DNA of 64,000 bases from Volutella citrinella. Taxonomy: Eukaryota > Ascomycota > Sordariomycetes > Hypocreales > Nectriaceae. Where the stretch lies: the NCBI GenBank assembly GCA_034401135.1, contig JAWZSP010000001.1:4650001-4714000 (forward strand), written 5' to 3'. Both the position numbers and the translations under genes were made by a program. Shown in pieces: positions 44,639 to 56,525 of this stretch; the stretch's first letter is position 1; each line of letters opens with the position of its first letter. The notes under the pieces were generated by a model, which did no database searches, had not been told where the DNA came from, and saw nothing but the letters and a program-made list of their open reading frames with translations.

Positions 44639-47600
44639 CTAATGCAACTGCCGTAACTCCTCAATAATATTTCGCATGCCCTCCACATTAGGCCCCAGCC
44701 CCTCGCATAATAGCTCCTGCTTCCCTTCGTCCATGTCCAAGAACCTCTCCACCATCTCGCCGTCGATAAATCGGTATGGGCCTTCGCCCTCACGCACTTC
44801 GTTGCGGAAAGCACGCCACGTCTTGAAGTCAATATTACCTGGCGCATGAATAAAATTTTCCATTCTTGACTGGAAAGTCATCAACAGGTCTTGGTACTTG
44901 GGTGAGATGTCACCAAACAGGTACAGTGAGCCCTCAGTCTGAGAGCAGTCAGTACTGAACACAACAGATACTCATCAGATATTTGCATGGCTTACCGAGC
45001 CTAGGAACGCCCTTGGAGTGACAATGGAATTGTCGTTTGTTGCAATGTGAAGTGCTCGGATCGTGTTGATTTGCTCGCCAATGTTGATCTCGCTTGTTAT
45101 CTGTAGTCGGCCCCGGTCCTGTTCTGTGGGGGCATCGAGGTTGTGTTGGAGGACAATGATGTTGCCTTGAGCGTCGCTTTCCAGCCACCTGTCATCGGAC
45201 AGGGCGCTGAGGCAAGTTCCCCAACCAGGTTCGTAATGTCGCGCGCGCTCCTCTAGCTTGGCTTTGTTACCGTCCTTCGGAGGCGTGAACTCAATCAATG
45301 AAATAGACTGCATCAAATCAAGAACGCCGACCATATTGCCTGAAACATCGAGGCTTACTGGATAAGCCGATGGTCGATATACAGCCACCTTTCGAAGCGA
45401 TCCTGAGCTGCTCGTCTCTTCCGAGTAGCTGTATGCCACAACCGACTTTGACAACCCGGCGACGATGTGGTCATCAACCACGGCCAGGCAGCGGCAAGGG
45501 CCTCTGAGATTGTGGCTAACAACCTGATACAACTGACGGCGTTCATCAACCCCAAGAACCAGTATACGCCCTTTGGTACGCTCCGCATCATCAGTGTCCG
45601 CGATTTCCTCCTCAGTAATGAAGGCCGTGCCGACAATGAAGCGCTCTGCCAGGTTCCCATTCGCATCGCGCAACTCGGCTCGGATCACACATTCCACCAT
45701 CTCCAAAGAAGTCGAGGCACTCAAAGTAATGGGATTCCCGAGCTCCTGGAAAATGATTTCGTCAACGAGTCTGAAAGAAGTGGTGATGACTTCTTCGGAA
45801 TCGACAAGTTCCTTCTTGATGCACCCGATGCCGAAGGCCTTAAGACCAGGAGAATACGCAACTCTCCGTACAGTTTCGTGCATGGGGAGAGCTTTAACAT
45901 GCGTAAGGCGCTCCTTGTCTAGCCTGCAGATCTTCACGTGCTCATCCGTAGACAAGACGATGGAGCCGGGAAAGGCATGAGAATCAAACGGGGCAACAAA
46001 GGTAGCGTCGTCCGCAGTCGTCGCAGAGTAGATTATCCGCCCCTCTGAGCTGTATATCAAGCTGGCATGCTCTGTTGTTGCAAACACTTGGGAAGTTCCG
46101 TCCTCCTGTGGGAGGATGTGAAGGCGAGCAGGGCTGCTTCCCAGGATGACGCTCTTGCGACCCGATACCGAAAATCCCCGCATGGAAACATTAAAGGTCA
46201 CAACGTTTCCATCTTCCATTGCAACCAGTAACGTGGGCCCGGCGACATTGGGGGGGTGAAGCTGTACCAGAGCAACATCACGAGGAACCGTGGCGCTGTC
46301 ATCTGTTTGTCTCATAGACTCGCCGTGGAGTGGTGTCAGCGAGGCCATGTCAACCAGCGATACTCGGCCAGTCGACCACCAACCGACAACTCCAATGTCG
46401 GGAGCATCGCGAGCTGCATGTATGCATGATACCTGGTCCAGCTGATTCGAGCCTTCGCTGACTTGAGGGTCCTGGGACTGGACTGCTAGGCCTTGGAGAA
46501 GGTTCAAGGAGACAAGAGCTGTCCCGTCAACCGAGATCAGCGCCCATTTCCCATTGGCCGACGCCCTCGTGATCGATTTCCCAGCGGCTGGTGCCCACGT
46601 ATTCAGAGCTACGCCGCTCTCAGGGTCAAGCACCACAACTGACTTTGGTGTGATTTGGAGAAGTTGCCCATTTGGCAAATTTGCAGCCAACAAAGTCTCG
46701 GAATCCTGAACCATCCCTTGGAATGAGTAAACTTCTTCGATGCTCCCTTCAGTATCAAACGTGAAGATTCTGGTTTCCGAGATGGACGAGATGACCAATG
46801 TATCGTCTTTGCTAGACCCATAGGAACGAAGAGTGAAAACTCCTCTGGTTCTCTCAATCTCGTCAAGAACACCCTGATCTTCCAAGCCAACACCGCTTCG
46901 GATACTTCGGAGGGATCCATCTCGGTAAGCACCACAGCCAGCGACGATTCTTGACTGGCCTGACTGAAATGCATTGCCGGCCTGGGTATCGCCTTCCCTG
47001 TTACCCATGTCCATGACGGAGAAATCTAAGATTGGAGCATTGTTTGACAATGTCCTAAGTAAGACGAGGTTTTTTGTCTCAACATCAACTTCAAAGAGCT
47101 GCGCATCGCCATGATGAGATGCGAGAAACAGCAAATCGTTGCCCAAGTAAACAAGGTTGGATGCTCTAGAAGTGAGGGCGGCAGAGTCTTGACCCTGGAA
47201 CACAAACGGTGCTAGAGACATGCCTATCACAACGATCCCAGTCGCTTCGACTCTGGTCTCGATGGTCAGGAGGTCAAGGCGGCCGTAGTCGTCCGAGAGG
47301 AAGTAGTGAGTGCCGTCAAACTCCGCCCAAGCAACGAAAATTTTGGGGTCCGTGAGGCCCGACGACACACTTGTATAAGTCAAACTGTCGAAATATGTCA
47401 AAAGTGTCTCTCCAACAACAAGAAGACCACCAAGATGGGCCTTTGCGCCTTCGTTGTTGCGTACGTGATATCGCTTTTCCTCGTCGACAGGGATAGGGAT
47501 CAACATGGACGCATATGGGTCTGGGATGACAATATCCAACTCTCTGTCGCGATGAGGATCGAATTTGCTAACCTCGCCACCCTTGTCGTCTTTTGTCAAT

Positions 47601-48249
47601 CTGTAGATGGCAAGGCGAGCCTCTTCCTGGTCAAGCTGGGCCTTGTAAAGGAAGGCAATCTTCGGATGTCCGGTGCGGCTATGGATAAACGTGCTCGCCT
47701 TCATCCAAAGTTCCGTCAGGCGAACTTGATCAAGGACTTCAAGTCGAGTTGTAGAACCCTTCCGCGTCGGTAGCCTAAAGACATTCAGCACGCCTTCCCA
47801 GAGGTGCATCGCTAGGAAGCGGCCGGTCGGGTCGACGAGGCATTTGTTTTGGCTCTGCGAGTGTCGCATGTAGGGTTCGGAGGTGTCTTCTATCACACGG
47901 TCGACGGTGTCGAGTTGTTTGGTCTCGGGATTCCATGCGAGGTTGAAGTACTGTAGTCGGTCTGTACCAACGAAGAGGAGGTCGGTGTCGGAGCCTTTTG
48001 GCTGTAGGCGCTGCAACATGGCTATTGTGCCTTGGATGAGCTTGGTATGCGTGCAAGTGAAGCCCCCCTCCTCGATTCTCCATATCTCTATTCGGTTTGC
48101 CTTGCTAGGGAGTTGGTCAGCGAGCATCGAGAGCTTTGGTGGGGGGAGACGAACGCCAAAACAAGGTCGTCAACATCGGAGGCGAGCAATCTCGCCCGCA
48201 GAGCATGTCGGATGCTCGTGGCCCTGTGAATGGGGGCAACATACGCCAT
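44639..48249 (-). CDS. DDB1: DDB1-like damage-specific DNA-binding protein (CPSF_A, triple beta-propeller)
   Basis: Three exons (48249-48155, 48104-44996 and 44938-44639) encode 1167 residues, the expected size. The N-terminal MMS1_N region has RIEIWRIEEGG and LLFVGTDRLQYFNL. The centre contains the long propeller with LLTYFDSLTYTSV. The C-terminal CPSF_A region has GRILVLGVDERRQLYQVV and the closing helix WRAFRNEV. DDB1 is the adaptor of Cul4 ubiquitin ligases in nucleotide-excision repair and chromatin control. Intron 1 uses a GTTCGT donor, as does one intron of the OMT-like gene. MMS1/RSE1/CFT1 paralogues are less likely, given the length and C-terminus. Confidence 0.9.
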
Positions 48250-48866
48250 GTTGCTGTTTGGGGAGGCAAACCAAAGGGATGAGGAGTGGAATTCGGAAAG
48301 GCGCCCTCAGCGAGAGCTAGATGGATAGCTCCATGGGCTTTGCGGGATGGAAGTTGAACTGCGTCACTGGCTGGGTAGCCTAGGTACCTTTATCAGCCGG
48401 AGTTAGCACGGACTACGGACTACAGCGGGCAGAGCGGGGCAGCTGTCTGCGCTGCCGGTACACCATACCCCACAGTGAATCCCTGTTCCATGCACTGGCT
48501 TTGAATGGACATTTCAAGACTCATCGATCCTGGCGGTCGACTGTAAGTAGTAGCTTTCCGCTGAAGATTTTCCATTTTTATCGAGAAGACCAAAAAGAAA
48601 ATCTCTTGGGGTTTTGACTGCCGCCAAAAAGATCTTGCCTGAGTGCATCCGCACAGCACATGTCATTGGGGTGCTGTACCTGTTCGTTCTTTCCTTCTCT
48701 AGCAGTTGCTCAGCATGACCTTCAGGCAAGCAGTTGCCTCTGAGTCACCTGATCGAGAGGATTCCGGGGATGAAATGGGGAAAAGGTTTTCCGTAATATC
48801 AGGAACCGTTTCAAATCCACTCCTTTCTCCCATTGCTAGCATGCGCGCGAAGATTAGCCATTCTCA
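48250..48866. promoter_or_regulatory. Divergent upstream region of DDB1 and the XPF-like gene
   Basis: 617 bp with no supported gene or repeat. Confidence 0.45.
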
Positions 48867-51553
48867 ATGACCGACCCTAGCGCCAGAGTGAGAAGCGCGG
48901 CAGAGTATGCTATCAGCGAGCGATGTTTCTACAACCACCGGGGCCCTCCCTATCGATTTGAAGACCTTTTCCGTCGCTTACAACATGAAGCCGAGCCAAC
49001 GTGTGCGAATAGACTTGCACAGCAGTCGGGCCTCACAAACCTAGCCTTTCCCTCTGTCGATATCGATACTAATGCTCTAGACCGGGAGGAGTTCGCTCAG
49101 GAACAATCTCGGGAACAACTGTCGTCTGCATATTTCGACAATTTTGACGAACCATGCTTCAAGTTAAAACCTCTACGATTAAAGTCACTCCGACTGATGC
49201 AGGTACCGATAGGCCTTGCCCGGAGCCCAGGCCAAGACCTGGAAGAATATGTCGAAGAAGTGACGCGGAGGAGATCCTGTAATATTATGGCCGAATGGAT
49301 TCCAATGAGCCATGTGGATAATGATAATGATGAGGGATTGCTATTCCCACGCTGGTCGGCTCGTTGGCAGCTTCTAGTGTGGCGCGAGCTCGAACGGGAG
49401 TCTTTGGAAGTGTCGCACAAGGCGCTGCAATATGTACGCGAAGCAATCTCACCAGTTTCACCTTCTTCTCGAGCGCTCAATGGAACATTCGTAAGTGCTC
49501 TATTTATCAACAGTGGCCGAGCTGCCCATGCTAAGCTTAGAAGCGACCAATGGCTAAGCAACCCAAACTACCCATGACATTCCCTCCCAGCCCAGCTCCC
49601 ATTGAGCCATTCACGCCGAGCGGCCGGGCCACAGTAATTGATTTGACTTCCGAACCAACCTCACCATTTAATCCTGCCGTTGATAAATTGGAAAAGGATG
49701 TCTTGCGAGGAGCAATAGATTCAGATCCAACAGCTCCATCAACCGTGCCCAGTTCATCTCCCCAGGCATATGCTGACTGTTTCATCCGACCCCGCCGACG
49801 AAAGGTTTCTGAGTTGAAAATCGACCCGCCGGTTTTAATATCAGACCCAGCTCCGGATAGCGACCTTGGGCTCGACATATCAGGACTCCAGGAACGCATT
49901 TCTTTGACACCAGACGCTCTACCCACTACGCTATCTCAAGAAGGTTTCTTCGACGAAGCAATCGGGATTCTCTTAGAAGAAAGCCGAAGCAGGGTAAATA
50001 GAATAGTCGAAGATGAACGGCTGAACCTGGCCGATTCTTTATTACGAATACCTGTTCCAACACTCTCTTTCGATTTATCCCCAGTGGATTGGGCCAGTTC
50101 TCAGTACAACTCACAGCAGCACTTTACTCACGTTGTTGACAAGCTTCGGTCTCAATTTCAATTGCAAAATTCTGGATTTACTTCGTCTTTGAACAGCAAT
50201 CTCACATGGAGGCCATTTCCCACACGCCCTAGACCAGTATTAGTGGAGGAGAAGATGGACGACCTAAGTTGTGGAAGTCGACGATATCTGGCCTTGGAAC
50301 CCTACGATCTATCAAGCCAGCACCTCATCAAGAATAAGCATGTGCCTCGAATCCTCCAAAACACAAACGATGAAGAAATTGAAGAACTCCGGGAGGAATA
50401 CTCAGACGTTCAAGTAAACAGCTACCAGGTGCCGAACATGGGGAAGGCAAGTCCTCGAGCCGAACGAGAATCCTTTACGAGCGTCCTTCAGCAACGGCCG
50501 CTCTTGAACGAAGGTTCAGTCAAACGGAGGATTGATAATGATGCTGACACTGTGCTCCTCCATGCAAGCGATTCAAGTGTCACTAGTACTCTATTGAGTA
50601 GCTTTCTCGAACTAAGAAATTCGAAGAAGCGAAAAACAGATGAAGCAAAAACAGGTCGGAGTGGAGCAATCTCCTGTCAGCCGGCGTCGCAATTACCAGA
50701 GCCCCCAAGTGATGCAAGAGTGCATGTGACGGATGCGCAAACAGTGCAGTCTACGTCCCAACAGGCCCCAGTGCCTAAATATATGCTACCTAGCCAAGCG
50801 TGTCGGTTCGTGGTTTCTCTCAGCCTGAGTCAACAAGTACTCAGCTCAGTACAGAGACTGTGGCCTGAGGTTGATCTTGTTGATCGGGACTTTTCGCAGC
50901 ACAACACTCTTGTGTGGTCCCCGGGCTCTACTCAGAGAAAAGAGGTCGACTCGGAGCTGTCTTGCGAGGCTGACGTCTTGCTTTCAGCTTCTGCTGCCGC
51001 CATTATCACCAATATGCTCAAGGTCAGGCAACGTTCGCTGCCAGGAGCGACGACACTGCCACCATTACGAGACCGAGTGCGCCGCCTCAGTCACAAGTAT
51101 GAGTCTCTTTTTGTGCTTGTATCAGAGTCGAACCCAAGGGGAGAGTACGTTGGCGAAGCAACGTCATCTGATATAGATGCTTACGCCGACTTTGTCCGCT
51201 TTGCATGTGCCTTGCGCGCAGACGTGACAACCTACCTGCTTCCAGGTGCAGAGATCACTCTGGCGCATTGGGTTATCGCGCTCATGTGCCGGTTTGCTCC
51301 CCATGCAACCGAAATAGGGCGTTTCATCAGATCTCAGGACACGGCCTGGAGTTTGTTCCTCCGGAGGAGTGGATTCAACCCCGTAGCCGCTCATGTGATC
51401 GAGGGTCTTCTTGTGGCTGAATATGGGGACCAGGGCCTGAGACGGTTCTTACTAATGCCGGCGGAAGAAAGGGTTTCTAAATACGGTCAGATTCTAGGTG
51501 GCGAGAGGGTGCTGGGTAGTGTGTCAAGGGTTTTGGACCACAAGTGGGATTAA
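48867..51553 (+). CDS. Large protein with XPF-like pseudonuclease fold and C-terminal helical repeat, possible Zip2/SHOC1 homologue
   Basis: Exons 48867-49490 and 49541-51553 join in phase 0 (acceptor ending CTAAGCTTAG) to give 878 residues. The first 600 residues are poorly conserved and Ser/Pro/Glu-rich. From about 650 the pattern looks like the XPF/ERCC4 nuclease fold: a strand RFVVSLSLSQQVLSSV, then EADVLLSASAAAIITNML, KVRQRSLPG, and a long helix with YESLFVLVSESNP. The ERK-x3-D catalytic motif is not there, so it is probably inactive. The end (FLRRSGFNPVAAHVIEGLL, LRRFLLMPAEERV) could be a helix-hairpin-helix pair. This order is that of Zip2/SHOC1 meiotic crossover proteins. I hold that as a hypothesis; the safe call is a conserved fungal protein of unknown function. 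Confidence 0.6.
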
Positions 51554-51878
51554 CAGAAGCCTCGCTCCCGCGGTATGCGGGCAGTCAAGTCAAACTGCTT
51601 GGTACGACCAGTAATCATCATCGTCGTCATCGCGATCAAGGGCTTGAAGAGGCCAATGAGCCATCTACAGGTTCGGGTACAGTCTTGTCATGCCCTTCAT
51701 GTGCCGCCGCAATACGTCCCTTGACCCACCCAAATAGCCTCACCAGACTAAGGCGAGGACCTTTCTATCACCATTTGAGAAGCTCTTCTATGTGGACAAG
51801 TCTATGCATTCAGAAACTCGCGGTCATCAGCGAATCCAAAGATGTGAAACACAGTAACGCAAACTGTCGTTGTGATGT
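51554..51878. other. Convergent 3' region
   Basis: 325 bp between convergent genes. Nothing is recognised. Confidence 0.45.
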
Positions 51879-53120
51879 TCAACACACTTCCCACATTGGC
51901 CGCGGAAGCTTCTTGGGTGACGAAGCGTCCTTGCGGTGTGTCTTGGACAAGCCGACATAGACGACCCGGCGAGAGGGATTTGTGAGGGTGACTGAGTGTG
52001 ACTCAAGGCCGTAGTAGTCGCAGATGGAGTGGGTGAGCCATCGCCTAGACGGTGAGTCAGTATGCAGGGGTGCGGAGCATGCGGGATGAACTCACTTGTA
52101 CGCAGCACCCTCGTCGTTGCCAAATGAGTCAAAGACCAGGCCCGAGTCCACCGTCTCTTGCTCAACCTCGCGATGGGCCCGCCGCCACATGGTCCGCTTC
52201 TCCTGCAACTCCCGCATGGCGCCGTTTCGGCCAACAAAGACAATTTCCTCATCCTCGGAATCCATTTCCTCCGCGGCACTATCTGCATCTTGATCCCCGG
52301 CGACTGGGATCTGCTGCTCCGTGCTCGCGTTGCATAGATACTGGCGGACTGGTTCCTCGAGGGCACGCACCCAGGTCCGGACGACAGGGCTTCTCTTGGC
52401 GGCTTCCCGAAGGTCGCGTGGCACCTCGCCCACACCGAGACCCGTCGCGCTGCCCTTCTGGCGCTGCTGCTTTTTCCGGGCCGCTTGTAGGCGGATCGTC
52501 TTTTCCTCGACAGATTGCTTGACGCCACGGTCCCAAAACTTGGCCAGTTGGTATGGGACACGGTGGATGGGGTGGGTGGGTTGAACCTCCCAGTCGCTGG
52601 GCTCAGGGGGTTGGACATTCGGCACGCCGACGAGACGGGCTATTCGCGAGTCTGTTAGCATTGTCCTGAATCATGTCACTAGGACTCATAGCGGAGATGG
52701 GAATAGAAGATCTGAGGCCGTACAATTCTCCCAGCGCCTACGCTGGCGACTGCCCTCGTTGCCCTTCAAGACCAAATCCCGCTTGCGCTGGCTGTCGCGG
52801 CGAGAGGGCGGCCGCCGAGGCACATCAGTGGCGGTTCCCTGTGTGAAGCTGACATTGCGAATCGCAGGTTCCTCCTTGAGCTTGGTTTGGTTGTCGATGG
52901 GGATGCTGAGCGGGGAGCCGGTGCCCCTGGCGATGGGGGATACCCGGAGAGACTGGAGGGCCGAGACGGTCCAGGCTTCAATGTCGAGCCTGTCGTTGCG
53001 CACAGGGGTCGCCGGCTGAGGGGGGATTTCATCTGGAGTAGCGATTGTGACGGACGCTGTGGCTATTTCGACGGCATCGATCTGGTCGGGTGGTGGTGGA
53101 ACAGCGCTGTAGATAGCCAT
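51879..53120 (-). CDS. R3H-associated N-terminal domain protein
   Basis: Three exons (53120-52724, 52651-52096 and 52044-51879) give 372 residues. The R3H-associated N-terminal domain is recognisable: RLDIEAWTVSALQSL with GTGSPLSIPI, then KRDLVLKGNEGSRQRRRWEN, PNVQPPEPSDWEV and VPYQLAKFWDRG. The C-terminus RWLTHSICDYYGLESHSVT resembles the start of an R3H single-strand nucleic-acid-binding domain, but with no clear R-x3-H pair left. The function is not established; an RNA-related role is inferred from the domain family. It ends PMWEVC at the last stop. Confidence 0.8.
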
Positions 53121-54034
53121 GACCGGAGATGGCGGGGTCGTGGACGGACTGGTGTAGGGGTTCTAGGAAATACGGCGTAGGGATATAGAGATGTCGATGA
53201 TTCGATGAAGGGCGATTGCAAGTGGGAGAGCCGAGAACGAGGTCACGGACGGGAAGAGGGTGATAAACGAAGGGGCGGCGAGGCTGCACGGGGAACCGAA
53301 AGGACCGGGTCGGAATCTAGGTTGAAGGACGCGACATTGATGGGCGGGCGATGGAGGAACTGACCGGGTTTGGTAGGGAGGCGGGACCCGGGGCATCACG
53401 CCGCGTTGAGTGCTGAATGATTCATCCAGCTGCGGGTGAGCGCCGCTGGCCAATAGCGCTGCGAGCGCATCCCACACGCTGCGCGCCACAACCTCGTCAA
53501 TTGCCGCAGCCCATAGCATCCCCAGGCACCAGCTAGCATTGCAGGGCACTTGAGCATGTGTGTAGATGATGCAGGTAAGCAAGAGTCACCAGCTCGTCTA
53601 GAGAGGGGCCATCATACTAGGTACTTGCATAGGTGGCTCTCGTGGGGCACACCAAACACTGCTCCAATCGATCATGCGAGATACAATAACCAATGTCATA
53701 TCAGCCGAGCCAACCTTGGGGATCACACGCTGCCATATTCTCTGCTCTGCGGATCCCGCGTGTCGCGCCATGAGGCGAATATCCTGGGTCATCTCCACTC
53801 TTGAACCAGCCAGGCGGGAGGGCCGATCACCCAACGGAGCAAATGTCACAATTGGTCGTTCTTCAGTTCTTCTTCCTCTTCGTCTTCTTCTCGAATTTGG
53901 CTTGAATGTGGACTAACAATAACAAGTAGCAACGTGCCACCGAAATTTGGTTATGGACAGTTGGGTTTACAGAACAACCACCATGAAAAACGCCTGTACA
54001 AGATTTGACAGCTGTCTCATGCCACGGTCTCTTG
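53121..54034. other. Intergenic region between R3H gene start and PQ-loop gene end
   Basis: 914 bp. Short frames on both strands do not look like proteins, and I see no RNA gene. Confidence 0.45.
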
Positions 54035-55254
54035 CTAGTGACGAGCGGTTTGGTAGTTCTTGTGTGGGTTGCCGATGCCCCCGGGTCGAAGCAATGGCTG
54101 GTTTTCTCGCTCAATGGCCCTTTCCTCCCGCTCCTGGATATCCTCCAAGTCCTCCTCTGTCTCTGCGTACCTCTCCGGGTGTCCGGTGAAGGGTCCTGGA
54201 AGGCCACGCTCCCAGCCTTCCGAGTAGGTACGGCTTGCCGACGGCCTCCGCGGGATGTGGGAGTGCTGCACAGGGGAATGAGGCATGCTGTTGGCGTGGC
54301 CATTCTGCAGCTCCTCGTGACGTCGGGAGGAGATCTCGTAGTAAATGCCCATGGTCAGGACACAGCCCTGCATGACAGCCGTGAAGAGATAAATGACCCA
54401 GGTGCTCCATCCTTCCCAACCCAGTCGAGCGAACAGGCTAGCAGCGAATAACAGGCCGCCGGGCGTTTGGATGCACATCATCGGGATGCTGAGACTGCCA
54501 ACATGCTTCAGGTGATAGGTCATCCAGATCTGCGGTAGGTACTGTATCGCGGCGAGCGCGGTAGCCATGATGCCTAAGAGGTTAGCCCAGAAGAGCAGGT
54601 GGTCAGGCCAGGCGATGAAAAAGAGCCCCGTCAAGAGGACTACGATCAGTCCATGCAGAACAGACAACAGGCCGACCAGCACGGCTGTCTGCCAGCGTGG
54701 GGCGTCGCCCCGGAGCTCCTCGACGGGTACATTGGCCTGCCTGTAGCGGAAGAAGATGAGGAACAAGACGAGGCTGTGCGAGGTGTTAGTCAAAGTCGAA
54801 TTGGGACGCCACGTGTCGCGACACAATTGAGAACTAACATGAGGCTGAAGCAGACCCATTGGACGCCGAGTTGGGCAACGCCGAGCAGGCCGGCCGTACA
54901 CTCAAAGGTGCCCAGCTCTTTGCAGCAGCCGATGGCTACACGAGAGGGAGGGACCGACAAGATGTTTGCGAAGCCAGCGGTGGCGGAGGTGGTTCCCAGC
55001 AGGACGAAATAAGGGGAAATGCCCTCCGATGTCCCTCGCGAGATGATGCGGTAGTGCTGGGGCAGGTATGAGACGAGGATCCCAAGAACGATGATTCTGC
55101 GAACAGGCGAGGATCAGCACCAGGTATGCATGCCGGCTACAGGCTCGGGGAGACGGGAGGAGGGACAAACGGACATGGAGACAACAAGTTCAAGGTACGA
55201 GGGCGTCTTCAGGTCCTCGCACTGGTCCTCGGTGAAGGAGAACACGTCGGCCAT
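54035..55254 (-). CDS. PQ-loop repeat membrane protein
   Basis: Three exons (55254-55175, 55096-54839 and 54773-54035) encode 358 residues. Two PQ-loop repeats are visible: ILVSYLPQHYRIISRGTSEGIS at the N-terminus (Pro-Gln of loop one) and IQYLPQIWMTYHLKHVGSLS later. Around seven hydrophobic helices are spread between them. The C-terminal tail is hydrophilic and rich in Glu/Arg (EREERAIERENQPLLRPG-like) with a dileucine-type QPLL. PQ-loop proteins of this type (cystinosin/KDELR/SWEET superfamily) move amino acids or small solutes, often in the vacuole. The substrate here is unknown. Confidence 0.85.
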
Positions 55255-56525
55255 GGCTGCTGAATGGCGACACTACGCGATCGGCTAGTAGGAGGAGTGC
55301 CGAGCGTCCACCACAGTCGTGCAGACGGCGCTCAGTTGCGGCGGGCAAAAAGCGAAGGAGGATCGACACAGATCACGAGATCAAGGGCCCTCCGAAAGGC
55401 AAGGGACCTCGGGGACTCAGCTCAGGGACTCAGGGGTGTCTGACTGGGAAGGATTGAAAAACGGCGGCGCGCCCACGAATGACGTATGGATTGGCGAGGC
55501 AGTCGTGAGAGAGGGGAGCCTGGGGGGGCCTTGGGGCCAGCCGCGTGCCAGCGGCGGTGGTGTGGTTGGCGGTTCTGCGCCGTGCCTGTTCAGCGATTTG
55601 CTGGGCACCTTTCCCAAGTCGGGCAGCACAGGGCCAGGCACCAGGCAAGGATCGTGGTGCTGCAACAGGAGTGGAGAGAGAGGCTCGATGAGAGAGCTAT
55701 AGGGCCATCACGGGAAAGCGCAATGATCTGGTCGGGACGAGTGGTGGGCAGACAGAGCGAGAATGCGATGACTGCCCTGGACGGATGATGTGCTGGAGTG
55801 AGATTGGACGGGCTCTTGGGCGGCCCGGAGAATTGAGTACTCCTTCTCCAAAGTCACGTCTCGTGGCTGGCAGCCGAAGGTGGGAGGGACTGGGAGGACC
55901 TGGAAGGTGGAGGGCAGCCCGCTCCGAGGCAGCCAGCCAGGGCACTTGCTGGGCACTGCACTTGCAGCGATAATTTGGGCCATCTGAGCCCCAAACAAGA
56001 CCAACCTCGCTGTGGTTTAGCGGCTGTAGGCGATGTGTGGGGAGCATGTGCGATGTACCGCCACCCGCTCTCAGCACGCGCCTTGGCGTCGGTGAAGATG
56101 ACGTCGCTGGCTCGGTGCACACCAGGTACAGACAACACCGAGCACGACTTGGGACCATTCACCTGAGGCGTGCTCCGTCCCCGATACGACGAGGGCCAGG
56201 CTAGGTCGCTGTGCAATTCCGCAACCTTACCCTATCTATCTTAGGGCCAAAGAGACGTGGGATACGAAGTGCCTAAATTACGCTTGTATTAGACTGCGAG
56301 TCGCCAGTTGGGAATACGACAATCGACGCATTTGGCGAAACCAGTCGTGCTGGGCGGCCGCGCCCCTCAGACTCAGGTGGTGTGGGAGCTGCGCCGCCTC
56401 AGGCCTGTCAAGGCCAGAGGTACGGAGTAGATGGGCCAAAAAAAAGTTGGCGCCCATGACGACCCACCACCTGGAGCTGGACCTACATCTCCAAACAGCT
56501 CCCGCCACATCCCGACATCATCAAC
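55255..56525. promoter_or_regulatory. Divergent PQ-loop/WD40 promoter region
   Basis: A 1.27-kb spacer with only shadow frames. It is GC-rich, with no repeats seen. Confidence 0.45.
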
